Part shown: in pieces, positions 26,326-35,266 of the stretch
Position numbering within the stretch: position 1 is the first letter of the stretch
How the letters are laid out: every line of letters starts with the position of its first letter
DNA from: JAZDRH01 sp047470865
GTDB taxonomy: Bacteria; Pseudomonadota; Gammaproteobacteria; Pseudomonadales; Pseudomonadaceae
NCBI RefSeq assembly: GCF_047470865.1
Contig: NZ_JAZDRH010000008.1
Location: 58,141-122,140, forward strand
Direction of reading: 5' to 3'
DNA: 64,000 nt
Notes under the pieces: generated by a model
Seen by the model: only the letters and a program-made list of their open reading frames with translations
The model's database searches: none
Told to the model about the DNA's origin: nothing
Made by a program: the position numbers and the translations under genes

Positions 26326-27006
26326 TTATTTCCGTGAAAAATGAATCACTAGACGATCACCTATGACTTGCTGCACTTGCACAAACACCAATAGCAACAC
26401 AACACAAATAATAGTGATGTCCATTTGGTTACGTTGGTAACCATAGCGAATAGCCAAGTCGCCTAAACCACCAGCACCAATAATACCTGCCATGGCGGTA
26501 TAGCCAACCAAGGTAATACCTGTAACTGTTATTGCTGCAATTAAACTAGGACGTGCTTCTGGCAATAATGCACTCCACACGATTTGCCCAACACGAGCGC
26601 CCATGGACTGGGTTGCTTCAATAATACCGCGATCCACTTCACGTAACGCTGTTTCCACTAAACGCGCTAAAAAAGGAACAGCGCCTACAGTCAGCATCAC
26701 AACAATATCTGCCACACCTGGCAAACTGGTTGGGAAGATAATGGCTTGCACACTCGCCAAGATCACTACCAAAATAATAAAGGGAATCGACCTCAGCAGA
26801 TTCACGATAAAGCCCACCAACATATACACAGGCTTATTTGACCACAGTTGATCAGGTCCAGTTAAAAACAAAAATATACCTAATGGCACGCCTAATAAGG
26901 TAGTTAGCAGCAAAGAGCCCGCTAGCATATACAGGGTATTTAAGCTTTCTGTAGCGATTTCGCTCCAGTCAGTACTGGCAAATAGCTCTGTTATTAATTC
27001 AATCAT
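26326..27006 (-). CDS. metI: methionine ABC transporter permease MetI
   Basis: A 226-residue, five-helix permease. The MetI pattern includes VNLLRSIPFIILVV near residue 72, TVGAVPFLARLVETALREV, the coupling helix EATQSMGARVGQIVWSALLPEARPSLIA, and GAGGLGDLAIRYGYQR. It overlaps the metN stop by four bases, and metQ follows after 37 bases. Confidence 0.95.
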   Translation of the reverse strand: MIELITELFASTDWSEIATESLNTLYMLAGSLLLTTLLGVPLGIFLFLTGPDQLWSNKPVYMLVGFIVNLLRSIPFIILVVILASVQAIIFPTSLPGVADIVVMLTVGAVPFLARLVETALREVDRGIIEATQSMGARVGQIVWSALLPEARPSLIAAITVTGITLVGYTAMAGIIGAGGLGDLAIRYGYQRNQMDITIICVVLLLVFVQVQQVIGDRLVIHFSRK

Positions 27007-28013
27007 GTGCGTACCACCTCTACATCTACACCAGCCGCACGCAGTTGCTGCTCTGCTTGTTCTGCTTTATCACCTGTGAGTGCCACCATTAACTGCCCAC
27101 AAGGCGTATCTTTAATACGTCCAATTCGCCCCGATAAAATGCTGTAATCAACATGGGTATCGCGGGCAACCTGTCCTAATATTGGCGAATAGGTTGAGTC
27201 GCCTAAGAAGGTTAGACGCACGATACGCCCCTGCACCTTACTAAAATCTTGCTGTTGCTCTGGACTGCCATCCCCTTCGGCTTCATGCACGAAACGCTGA
27301 GTTGTCTGATGCTGTGGATGTAAGAATACTTCTGTTACATCGCCTCGCTCGACAATAACACCAGCGTCCATCACCGCAACGCGATCACACACACGGCGAA
27401 TAACGTCCATTTCATGTGTAATTAATACAATGGTTAAGCCTAACTCGCGGTTAATTTCAGCCAGTAAATCTAATACCTGAGCTGTTGTTTGTGGATCAAG
27501 CGCGCTTGTAGCTTCATCACACAATAAAATTTTGGGGTTGGTTGATAGCGCTCGCGCTATACCCACTCGCTGTTTTTGTCCGCCAGACAACTGCGCTGGA
27601 TACTTCTGCGCATGCTCGCTTAAACCAACTCTAGCTAATAACTCAGTAACGCGTGCCTTAATCTTAGCTTCTGGCAAACTGCCTGCTAAACGCAAAGGTA
27701 AAGCAATGTTATCTGCCACTGTTTTTGAAGAAAGTAAATTAAAGTGCTGAAAAATCATTCCCACTTGCTGGCGAAAATGACGCAACTCTGTCTTAGTAAA
27801 GGCTGTTACTTCCTCGCCATCAATAATGATCTTACCGCCACTTGGTTCTTCTAGGCGGTTAATCAAACGTAATAAAGTACTTTTACCTGCGCCTGAATGC
27901 CCAATAAGACCAAACACTTCGCCTTTAGCAATCTGCAAGTCGATAGGCTTTAGCGCTGCTACTTCTCGCCCTTTAACAAAGTAGCTTTTAAATACTTGGT
28001 GAAAACTAATCAC
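27003..28013 (-). CDS. metN: methionine ABC transporter ATPase MetN
   Basis: A 336-residue ATPase with Walker A GHSGAGKST, signature LSGGQKQRVGIA, Walker B ILLCDEATSALDP and the H-loop ITHEMDV. A C-terminal NIL/ACT-type domain (about residues 260-336) is the methionine-sensing part known to inhibit transport when methionine is plentiful. The start is GTG at 28013, with AAGG eight bases upstream. First gene of metNIQ. Confidence 0.95.
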   Translation of the reverse strand: MISFHQVFKSYFVKGREVAALKPIDLQIAKGEVFGLIGHSGAGKSTLLRLINRLEEPSGGKIIIDGEEVTAFTKTELRHFRQQVGMIFQHFNLLSSKTVADNIALPLRLAGSLPEAKIKARVTELLARVGLSEHAQKYPAQLSGGQKQRVGIARALSTNPKILLCDEATSALDPQTTAQVLDLLAEINRELGLTIVLITHEMDVIRRVCDRVAVMDAGVIVERGDVTEVFLHPQHQTTQRFVHEAEGDGSPEQQQDFSKVQGRIVRLTFLGDSTYSPILGQVARDTHVDYSILSGRIGRIKDTPCGQLMVALTGDKAEQAEQQLRAAGVDVEVVRT

Positions 28014-28108
28014 AATAAACCTTGGGTATCAGTTGCAGGCTAGTGTGCCGTACAATATTTAGAATTAAAAAGAATATTTGAAAATAAATTCATAACAAAA
28101 AAGAATAA

Positions 28109-28882
28109 CTAAAGTTTTTCTGATAGTACAATTTGTGGCACCTGTTCAGGTTTTATCACCTCAACAATCTTTGGTTGATAAAACTGATCATTTTTCTTCA
28201 CGCGCGGCATCAGTAAGGCTACTACCCAATGAAAATCACGTGTATTACGGACTTCAACAACGATGGTGTAGTGATGCTTAATCACATCTGCAGCGACTTT
28301 ATCCAGCACATTAAGTAGTTTGCTATCATTACTCGTATCCAGCACTTCTAGTGAAACAATTTTTGCCACCTTTAAACTAGGTACTAATTTTTCTGATGGC
28401 TTAGTGATAACTACCGGCTCAACAGGCTCTTCTTTGGCTTTAGGTTTGACTGCCTGCGCGCTAGCTGCTGCGCGACGGTTTTGTAGAGCACGTGATTTTG
28501 CCTGAGCAGCACCCAATGCTTTAGACAAATCTACCGTTAATGCGGGAGCATTAGGTAATAGCTGTTTTGCTTGCGTTAACGCATGACTGGCTTGCTCTAG
28601 ATTCTTGTCATTAATAGCTTGCTGACCACGTACTAGCCAAGCATCCGCCAACTGCTTGCGCATCTGAGCAAGGTTTTCAGCATTATCGGTATTTTCTTCA
28701 ATAGCGAGCAGCTGCTCAGTCGCAAAGGCTAAATCACCTGCTTGTAAATACTGGTTAAAAACTTGCTGTTCTATAGCAAATTCATCAATTTTTACTGCAG
28801 ATGGCTGCGAAGTTGTTTGGCAAGCTGTAAGCAGTGCACAAATCAAACTTAAAAGTACAGCACGCAAAGATAAGGTTTTCAT
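28109..28882 (-). CDS. lipoprotein of unknown function
   Basis: A 257-residue protein with a lipoprotein signal (LISLICALLTAC, lipobox LTAC), a helical TPR-like stretch (about residues 30-130), a Lys/Pro/Glu-rich linker and a C-terminal beta domain. A gene of this kind sits between znuB and metN in P. aeruginosa as I recall (PA5502), so the position is conserved. No enzymatic motif. The short spacers to znuB and metN leave open whether it belongs to either operon. Confidence 0.7.
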   Translation of the reverse strand: MKTLSLRAVLLSLICALLTACQTTSQPSAVKIDEFAIEQQVFNQYLQAGDLAFATEQLLAIEENTDNAENLAQMRKQLADAWLVRGQQAINDKNLEQASHALTQAKQLLPNAPALTVDLSKALGAAQAKSRALQNRRAAASAQAVKPKAKEEPVEPVVITKPSEKLVPSLKVAKIVSLEVLDTSNDSKLLNVLDKVAADVIKHHYTIVVEVRNTRDFHWVVALLMPRVKKNDQFYQPKIVEVIKPEQVPQIVLSEKL

Positions 28883-28952
28883 TCAGTCATGTTCCAATCA
28901 AAAACTGGCGAAAGTCTACACTGTGTCGACCTTAGACAAAACCACAGTTTGT

Positions 28953-29738
28953 TTAGGCTCGTTTGGGTATCACAAAACTACAGAGAAAAAAGATGGCTGC
29001 ACAAAGCACAATTGAAGGCCCAGCAGGTGTATCAAACCACCATGATAGGCTCAGACCACCACAAACAGCCAGGGTACCTACTAAGCTAGCACCTACCGCC
29101 ATCTGCTCAGGGCTACGCGCATGACGCTGGGCACCAGCTGCTGGAATAATTAACAATGCTGTAATTAACAACACACCTACGATTTTCATAGCCACAGCAA
29201 TCACCATAGCAATCAATAGCATAAGCGCTAAACGCAAACCTGCAACGGGTAAGCCCTCTACTTTGGCCAATTCCTCATGCACAGTAATAGAAAGCAAAGG
29301 CTTCCATAATAACAAAATACAGCACATAACAATGACGCAACCTAGCAGAATCCAAAGTAAGTCATCTGGACTAATGGCAAGTAAATCACCAAAAAGGTAA
29401 CCCATAAGATCAACCCGCACTTCTTTCATAAAGCTGAGCGTTACTAACCCCAAAGAGAGCGTGCTATGGGCAAGAATCCCAAGCAAAGTATCGGAAGCTA
29501 TAGGCTGACGTGCTTGTAAAGCGACCAGTACTAACGCCAATAAAAGGCAGCCAACGATGACGGCTAAGGTGAGATTAATATTCAATAGCAAGCCTAAAGC
29601 TACGCCAAAAAGTGCGGAGTGTGACAAGGTATCGCCAAAATACGCCATACGCCGCCACACCACAAAAGAACCCAAAGGCCCAGCGACAACAGCAAGTGAT
29701 AAGCCCGCAATGAGGGCATATAACAGAAAGTCAGGCAT
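28953..29738 (-). CDS. znuB: zinc ABC transporter permease ZnuB
   Basis: A 261-residue ABC-3 family permease: VAGPLGSFVVWRRMAYFGDTLSHSAL, SDTLLGILAHSTLSLGLV, VDLMGYLFGDLLA, and AGAQRHARSPEQMA with DTPAGPSIVL near the end. I start it at 29738 (MPDFLLYAL), where Pseudomonas homologues begin; the frame stays open upstream into znuC, which overlaps by eight bases. It works with ZnuC and ZnuA in the inner membrane. Confidence 0.93.
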   Translation of the reverse strand: MPDFLLYALIAGLSLAVVAGPLGSFVVWRRMAYFGDTLSHSALFGVALGLLLNINLTLAVIVGCLLLALVLVALQARQPIASDTLLGILAHSTLSLGLVTLSFMKEVRVDLMGYLFGDLLAISPDDLLWILLGCVIVMCCILLLWKPLLSITVHEELAKVEGLPVAGLRLALMLLIAMVIAVAMKIVGVLLITALLIIPAAGAQRHARSPEQMAVGASLVGTLAVCGGLSLSWWFDTPAGPSIVLCAAIFFLCSFVIPKRA

Positions 29739-30510
29739 GATGTTTACAATGTGGTCCATGTTGATGTTGTGCTGGAGATAATACGCAACCATGCAGGTCG
29801 TGTTGATGGTCATGCTGATGATGATAAACTGCTAGATTATTGGCCGCTGTACGCCCAAATAGCTCAATAAAAGCAGGGTCTTCACTCACCGCCTCAGGGT
29901 GTCCTGAACAGCAAACATGATGATTTAAACACACCACACGGTCTGTAGCTTTCATTACCAAATGCAGGTCATGAGAGACCATAAGTACACCACATTGATA
30001 GCGTTTACGTACCTGTGCAATCAACTCATAAAGCTCTAATTGCCCATTAACATCTACACCTTGCACAGGTTCATCCAGCACTAATAATTGTGGTTGACGC
30101 AGTAAAGCGCGTGCCAGCAATACGCGTTGTAATTCACCACCTGAAATACGCTGAATAGGGCTGTCAATAACCTTAACAGCCCCCACCTCTGTCAGCGCAG
30201 CTAATGCAGATTCTCGCGTTACGTTAGGCACCATGCGCAAAAAGCGAAATACAGTCAGCGGCATAGTCTCATGTACGGCCAGCTTTTGTGGCATATAGCC
30301 AATACGCAGCTTAGCTGCTCGCCATACTTCGCCAGAATCTGGTTTAAGCAAACCTAATAAGGTGCGTACTAGGGTTGTTTTACCTGAACCGTTAGGGCCT
30401 ACCAAGGTGACGATTTCATTATTGTGTATGCTCAGATCAACCTGATCTAACACTTGTTGGTCTGCCAGTTTTAGGTTGACGCCCTGTAAGCGAATGAGCG
30501 TGTCACTCAT
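29731..30510 (-). CDS. znuC: zinc ABC transporter ATPase ZnuC
   Basis: A 259-residue ATPase with Walker A GPNGSGKTT, signature RISGGELQRVLLARAL, Walker B LLVLDEPVQGVD and H-loop VSHDLH. The last 35 residues are His-rich (VYHHQHDHQHDLHG and QHQHGPHCKHH), a possible zinc-binding tail. The start overlaps the zur stop by four bases. Confidence 0.94.
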   Translation of the reverse strand: MSDTLIRLQGVNLKLADQQVLDQVDLSIHNNEIVTLVGPNGSGKTTLVRTLLGLLKPDSGEVWRAAKLRIGYMPQKLAVHETMPLTVFRFLRMVPNVTRESALAALTEVGAVKVIDSPIQRISGGELQRVLLARALLRQPQLLVLDEPVQGVDVNGQLELYELIAQVRKRYQCGVLMVSHDLHLVMKATDRVVCLNHHVCCSGHPEAVSEDPAFIELFGRTAANNLAVYHHQHDHQHDLHGCVLSPAQHQHGPHCKHHA

Positions 30511-30992
30511 GCGTTGGCCTCACAAGCATAACAAAGCCCTAAAACTTCAACTGTTTGCTGCTCTACAGTAAAACCGGCTTGTTTAGCCGCAGCCAAAATA
30601 GCTTGATCAATACTGCTATGGGGTAGTTCTTGGGCAATATGGCATTCGCGGCAGATTAAAAAATGACCTTCATGGGCAACCCCAGGATGATTACAACCCA
30701 CATAGGCATTTAATGAAGCAATGCGATGAATTAAACCGTTTTCTAATAAAAAATCTAACGCTCGATAGACTGTAGGAGGAGCCGCACGACGGCCGTCTTC
30801 TGTACTTAATACGCCCAAAATATCATAAGCGCCCAGTGGCTTATGGCTTTGCCATACAAGCTCTAATACACGCTTGCGCAAAGCGGTTAAACGCAGCCCT
30901 TTTTCTGAGCACAACGTCTCTGCATTAGTTAAAGCATTATCAATGCATTGATGATGATTGTGTGGCTCACAAACTGGTATTTTTTTTTGCAT
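30507..30992 (-). CDS. zur: zinc uptake regulator Zur (Fur family)
   Basis: A 161-residue Fur-family repressor with the winged helix (AAPPTVYRALDFLLENGLIHRI), regulatory-site residues in VGCNHPGVAHEGHFLICRECH, the first structural CxxC in CREC-type context, and a C-terminal CYAC. When zinc-loaded it represses zinc uptake. It is the first gene of zur-znuC-znuB and is divergent from znuA, with the Zur box between them. Confidence 0.93.
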   Translation of the reverse strand: MQKKIPVCEPHNHHQCIDNALTNAETLCSEKGLRLTALRKRVLELVWQSHKPLGAYDILGVLSTEDGRRAAPPTVYRALDFLLENGLIHRIASLNAYVGCNHPGVAHEGHFLICRECHIAQELPHSSIDQAILAAAKQAGFTVEQQTVEVLGLCYACEANA

Positions 30993-31013
30993 GGATGCAG
31001 CATCCTCTTAAAA

Positions 31014-31036
31014 GAGATGTTATTATATAACCTTTC
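31014..31036. promoter_or_regulatory. Zur box between zur and znuA
   Basis: A 23-base near-palindrome with core ATGTTATTATATAAC that matches 19 of the 22 defined positions of the gamma-proteobacterial Zur consensus (GAAATGTTATAN and its complement). It lies midway in the 63-base space between the zur ATG and the znuA GTG, so it can control both directions. Confidence 0.9.
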
Positions 31037-31055
31037 TATTCAGGAGTATAATCTT

Positions 31056-31952
31056 GTGTTGCGATCATTCTTTTTTTGCGCATTATTACTGCTCAGCAGC
31101 ACCTCTCAAGCGCAGGTTACCGTACTTACCAGCATCAAGCCGCTGCAGTTTATAGCAGAAGCTATTACTCAGGGGCAGGCAACAACAGAAGTTTTACTTC
31201 CGCCTGGCGCTTCCCCGCATCATTATGCATTGCGCCCTTCTGATATTACACGTATTGAGCAAGCCGACCTTGTGTACTGGATTGGCAATGATCTAGAAAC
31301 CTTTTTAGCTAAACCTTTAGCTCGTCGTAAATTGCCTACTGTAGCTATCCAAAAACTTCCTACAATACAGCTGTTACATTTTTCGACTGAGCATGACGCA
31401 CATGATGAGCACGATCATGATCATGCTCCCGGTTCTATTGATACCCACTTATGGCTTTCAACGCAGAATGCACTCATTATTGCAGAAAAAATGGCAAATG
31501 ACCTTGCCAAACTTGATCCAAATAATGCAACACTCTATCAAGCCAATTTAACGCAGTTTAAGCAAGCACTGGCGCTGACAAATACACATATCAAGCAGCA
31601 ACTGGGCAACACTAAACAAAAACCTTTTTTTGTGTTTCATGAAGCCTTTAATTATTTTGAGCAGGCTTATGGCTTAAAGCATGCTGGTGTATTTGCTATT
31701 TCTGCAGAAATTCAGCCAGGTGCACGTCATGTTCAAAAAATGCGCCAGCAACTAGCCGCAGCTGGGGCAAGCTGTGTATTTACTGAGCCACCTTTGCAGC
31801 CACGTTTAGCTTCTACTTTATCCGCCGATTTACCTGTTACCTTAGTGGAGTTAGATCCATTAGGTACGCACCTGATCTCCAGCCCATCTGCCTACCCTCA
31901 ACTATTAGAAAATCTCGCTAAAAATATAAGTCAGTGTTTGAATCAGGAATAA
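31056..31952 (+). CDS. znuA: zinc-binding protein ZnuA
   Basis: A 298-residue periplasmic zinc receptor. The signal peptide is LRSFFFCALLLLSSTSQA. Metal ligands are visible as PHHYALRPSD, the His of DTHLWL and the His of FVFHEAFNYF, and a His/Asp-rich loop (HDAHDEHDHDHAP) is typical of ZnuA. I choose GTG at 31056 because AGGAG lies nine bases upstream and the signal peptide begins there; the frame is open further upstream but would cross the Zur box and zur. Divergent from zur-znuCB. Confidence 0.93.
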   Translation: MLRSFFFCALLLLSSTSQAQVTVLTSIKPLQFIAEAITQGQATTEVLLPPGASPHHYALRPSDITRIEQADLVYWIGNDLETFLAKPLARRKLPTVAIQKLPTIQLLHFSTEHDAHDEHDHDHAPGSIDTHLWLSTQNALIIAEKMANDLAKLDPNNATLYQANLTQFKQALALTNTHIKQQLGNTKQKPFFVFHEAFNYFEQAYGLKHAGVFAISAEIQPGARHVQKMRQQLAAAGASCVFTEPPLQPRLASTLSADLPVTLVELDPLGTHLISSPSAYPQLLENLAKNISQCLNQE

Positions 31953-31968
31953 TTATCAACATCTTTTA

Positions 31969-31993
31969 AGCGCCCAACGTATAATTGGGCGCT
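31969..31993 (+). terminator. hairpin after znuA
   Basis: A 9-bp perfect stem AGCGCCCAA/TTGGGCGCT with a 7-base loop, 16 bases past the znuA stop and 34 before the next gene. There is no T run, so it may attenuate rather than fully end transcription. Confidence 0.5.
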
Positions 31994-32027
31994 AGCTAAT
32001 TGATGACTGATCAAATACGAGGTTTGT

Positions 32028-33635
32028 GTGGCCCATCCTGCTCAACGTCGCTGGTATCCAATACCTATTATTACAGCCCTGCTGCTTGTACTACCTATTG
32101 CAGTATTGTTGTTAAGTTGGCACAGCATTGACCGTGAAATCTGGCAGCATTTATGGGATACCCAGTTAACCCGCCTAGTAGGCAACACCTTAACCTTAGT
32201 CTTTGGCGTTGGTATTGGTGTGATTTTGCTAGGTGTCAGCCTAGCTTGGCTCACGAGTTTATGTGAGTTTCCTGGACGTAAATGGCTAGATTGGGCGTTA
32301 ATGCTCCCTTTTGCTATTCCCGCCTATGTCTTAGCCTTTGTCTTTGTCGGCCTGCTTGATTTCTCTGGGCCCATTCAAACCTTCATGCGTGAAGTGTTAG
32401 AAATCAAAATGCGCATGCCACGAGTACGCTCTACTGGCGGCATTATTATTGTCTTTGTACTGGTTTTCTACCCTTATGTATATCTCTTAGCGCGGTCTGC
32501 TTTTCTGTCCCAAGGTAAAGGCTTAATGGAAGCGGCACGCGTATTAGGCTTATCACCTTTACAAGCCTTTTGGCGTGTTGCCCTGCCTGTTGCTCGACCT
32601 GCAATTGGAGCCGGATTAGCATTAGCACTAATGGAAACCTTAGCCGATTTTGGCGCCGTCTCAGTTTTTAACTTTGATACCTTTACCACGGCGGTTTACA
32701 AAACTTGGTACGGATTTTATAGCCTATCTAGCGCAACACAGCTAGCGAGCCTATTGTTGCTATTTGTAGCTTTACTCATATTTGCTGAACGCAAAGCCCA
32801 TGGTGCCATTCGCCCTAGCAATGAACGCCCTCGCGGGAAGGCGCTTTATCCACTTAAAGGATTAAAAGCAGGGCTGGCCTTTACTTGGTGTTTTCTAGTC
32901 TTTTTATGTGCCTTTATTCTGCCTGTGATTCAACTGATAGCTTGGTTCTTTCAGCGTGGCTATCAGGATTTAGATGAGCGCTACTGGTCCTTAATTTCTC
33001 ACACACTTATTCTTGGTGCCAGCGCCGCTGCCATTACAGTCACAGTTGCATTATTGCTGGCTTTTACCAAACGCTTTGCCGGTCGTTCTTGGGTTAAAGC
33101 ATTAATTGGCTTTTCTAACCTTGGCTATGCTATCCCTGGTTCAGTATTAGCTGTGGCCATTATGTTAGCCTTTACTTATTTTGATAACTTCTTAATTGAT
33201 ACCTTAGGCTGGAAAGGTCAAGCCTTTCTAATGGGAAGCCTAGGCGCCTTATTAATTGCCTATTTAATTCGCTTTATTGCCGTAGCTTTTAATCCTTTAG
33301 ATGCTTCACTGGCTCGCATTAAACCTTCTATTCCTGAGGCTTCCCGCAGCTTAGGTGTAGCTGGCTTTTCTTTATTCCGTCGCATTTATTTTCCTTTGTT
33401 ACTTCCAGGTGTGCTTTCTGCATCCTTGCTAGTGTTCGTGGATGTTTTAAAAGAAATGCCTGCCACTTTAATTATGCGCCCTTTTGGTTGGGATACATTA
33501 GCCGTGCGTATTTTTGAAATGACCAGTGAAGGAGAATGGGCTCGCGCTTCACTTCCTGCTTTAACCTTAGTATTAGTTGGGCTATTACCTGTTATTTTAT
33601 TGATCCGCCGCTCAGCAAAGTCTGTTGGTCACTAA
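32028..33635 (+). CDS. iron(III)-type ABC transporter permease (FbpB-like), without adjacent partners
   Basis: A 535-residue protein with two fused permease halves, about twelve helices. Each half has the EAA coupling motif: MEAARVLGLSPLQAFWRVALPVARPAIGAG and PEASRSLGVAGFSLFRRIYFPLLLPGVLSA. VDVLKEMPATLIMRPFGWDTLAVRIFE is typical of ferric-iron permeases (FbpB/FutB). The start is GTG at 32028, with GAGG upstream. In P. aeruginosa the homologue next to gcvT has a binding-protein gene beside it; here neither binding protein nor ATPase is in the window. Confidence 0.87.
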   Translation: MAHPAQRRWYPIPIITALLLVLPIAVLLLSWHSIDREIWQHLWDTQLTRLVGNTLTLVFGVGIGVILLGVSLAWLTSLCEFPGRKWLDWALMLPFAIPAYVLAFVFVGLLDFSGPIQTFMREVLEIKMRMPRVRSTGGIIIVFVLVFYPYVYLLARSAFLSQGKGLMEAARVLGLSPLQAFWRVALPVARPAIGAGLALALMETLADFGAVSVFNFDTFTTAVYKTWYGFYSLSSATQLASLLLLFVALLIFAERKAHGAIRPSNERPRGKALYPLKGLKAGLAFTWCFLVFLCAFILPVIQLIAWFFQRGYQDLDERYWSLISHTLILGASAAAITVTVALLLAFTKRFAGRSWVKALIGFSNLGYAIPGSVLAVAIMLAFTYFDNFLIDTLGWKGQAFLMGSLGALLIAYLIRFIAVAFNPLDASLARIKPSIPEASRSLGVAGFSLFRRIYFPLLLPGVLSASLLVFVDVLKEMPATLIMRPFGWDTLAVRIFEMTSEGEWARASLPALTLVLVGLLPVILLIRRSAKSVGH

Positions 33636-33735
33636 AGTTGCAAGCTATTGCTAATGCGAGCAACGCTTAAGCTCGTTACAATAGGCAGATTACTCAATGG
33701 CTCAGCGTTTTAAATAACGCTAACTAGGAGACCCC

Positions 33736-34809
33736 ATGGGATTGCGTACTCCAATGTATGATCTACATGTGGCGCTTGGCGCTAAAATGGTTGATTTCAA
33801 CGAATGGGAATTGCCTTTACATTACGGTTCACAAATCGAAGAGCACAATCAAGTGCGTAACGATTGTGGCGTATTCGATATTTCTCATCTCACCATTACG
33901 GATATTTCTGGCAGCCAAGCAACATCCTTTCTGCAAAAGCTCCTCTGCTCTGATGTCGCTAAACTCGCGACAAAGCAAATGTGCTTTAGCCTGTTACTCG
34001 ATGAAAACGCGGGCATTATTGATGAAGTTGCGGTCATGCAACTGGATAATGGCTATCGTTTACTTACCAATGCAGCCACCAAGCTTTCCGTACGCCAGTG
34101 GCTCACCAAGCACGCTGATGATTTTACTATAAGCATTGAAGCACAGGACGACTTAGCTATTTTAGCTATTCAAGGACCTAATACATACAGCCACCTTAAA
34201 ACCGTTTTAAACTCCAGCCGCAAAGCTTTGTTAGAGCAACTACAGCCACACCAAGGCGCGGCCGATGGCGACTGGTTTATTGCACGCATGGGCTATACTG
34301 GCGAAGAAGGTTTTGAGATTTTTTTACCTAGTGAGCAAGCCGTTAACTTATTTAATGAACTGATGGGTAGCGGAATTTCGCCCATAGGTATTGGCGCACG
34401 AGATACCTTGCGCATTGAAGCAGGTTATCCGCTCTATGGTGTAGATATTAATGCAGCTATTCAGCCTGCCTGCCTTGGCTTAAACGACCGTATTGATTTA
34501 GAACCAAGCACACGTTCATTTATTGGTCGCAATAAAATTACTAAGCGTGATCAATGTGAACGTGTTCTAGTAGGCTTGGTGTTAGAAGAGCGTGGTGTAT
34601 TACGCCAAGGACAGCCTGTGCACATTGAAGGCTTTGGTGAAGGGGTCATTACCAGTGGTAGTTTTTCCCCTACGCTAAGCAAAGCGATTGCGCTAGCCTT
34701 AGTGCCTGCTGCTGCACAAGATCGTGCTGAAGTAGAGATTCGTGGCAAATGGCATCCTGTGCGCATTGTACAGCCGCCCTTTGTTCGCCATGGGAAAATT
34801 CTCGTTTAA
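33736..34809 (+). CDS. gcvT: glycine cleavage system aminomethyltransferase (T protein)
   Basis: A 357-residue folate-binding T protein, the usual length. It transfers the one-carbon unit from aminomethyl-lipoyl H protein to tetrahydrofolate. Visible motifs are LRTPMYDLHVALGAKMVDFNEWELPLHYGSQIEEH, CGVFDISH, IIDEVAV (most relatives have IDD), ARMGYTGEEGFEIF and GIGARDTLRIEAGYPLYG. AGGAGACCCC precedes the ATG. gcvH follows 46 bases later; gcvP is not in the window. No glycine riboswitch is seen upstream. Confidence 0.92.
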   Translation: MGLRTPMYDLHVALGAKMVDFNEWELPLHYGSQIEEHNQVRNDCGVFDISHLTITDISGSQATSFLQKLLCSDVAKLATKQMCFSLLLDENAGIIDEVAVMQLDNGYRLLTNAATKLSVRQWLTKHADDFTISIEAQDDLAILAIQGPNTYSHLKTVLNSSRKALLEQLQPHQGAADGDWFIARMGYTGEEGFEIFLPSEQAVNLFNELMGSGISPIGIGARDTLRIEAGYPLYGVDINAAIQPACLGLNDRIDLEPSTRSFIGRNKITKRDQCERVLVGLVLEERGVLRQGQPVHIEGFGEGVITSGSFSPTLSKAIALALVPAAAQDRAEVEIRGKWHPVRIVQPPFVRHGKILV

Positions 34810-34855
34810 TATTAATAAAGATAATATCGCCTACTTGCGTTGAGGAGCCTAAAGT

Positions 34856-35239
34856 ATGAGCCTTACCCCTGAACATTTGCGCTATGCGTCCACTCATGAA
34901 TGGGCTCGTCTAGAAAATGACGGCACTATCACAGTTGGTATTACAGATCACGCCCAAGAAGCCTTAGGCGATGTGGTTTATATTGAGCTACCTGAGCTTG
35001 GCAAGACCCTTCAAGCTAAACAGCAAGCCGGCGTTGTTGAATCCGTTAAAGCTGCTTCAGAAATTTACGCCCCTGTAACAGGTGAAGTGATTGCCGTTAA
35101 TCTTGGACTAGCCGATGCACCGGATAGTATTAACACTCATCCTTATGATAGTTGGTTTTATAAGCTCAAACCTAGCAATGCCAGTGAGCTAGAAGCCTTA
35201 CTCACTGCTGCAGATTATCAAACTCATGTAGCCGGTTAA
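34856..35239 (+). CDS. gcvH: glycine cleavage system H protein
   Basis: A 127-residue lipoyl carrier. The lipoylated lysine is Lys65 in VVESVKAASEIYAPVTGEV, and HEWARLENDGTITVGITDHAQEALGDVVYIELPE is the family N-terminus. GAGGAGCC precedes the ATG. It shuttles the aminomethyl group between GcvP, GcvT and lipoamide dehydrogenase. Confidence 0.96.
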   Translation: MSLTPEHLRYASTHEWARLENDGTITVGITDHAQEALGDVVYIELPELGKTLQAKQQAGVVESVKAASEIYAPVTGEVIAVNLGLADAPDSINTHPYDSWFYKLKPSNASELEALLTAADYQTHVAG

Positions 35240-35266
35240 GCTTTAACCATTTGAAATGAGGCTATT

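Noticed and set aside
30948..31055. Longer ZnuA starting inside zur
   Set aside because: It would cross the Zur box and give a non-secretory N-terminus; the GTG at 31056 has a good ribosome-binding site and starts the signal peptide.
33636..33735. Glycine riboswitch before gcvT
   Set aside because: The 100-base spacer is too short for the tandem aptamer and shows no matching conserved core.
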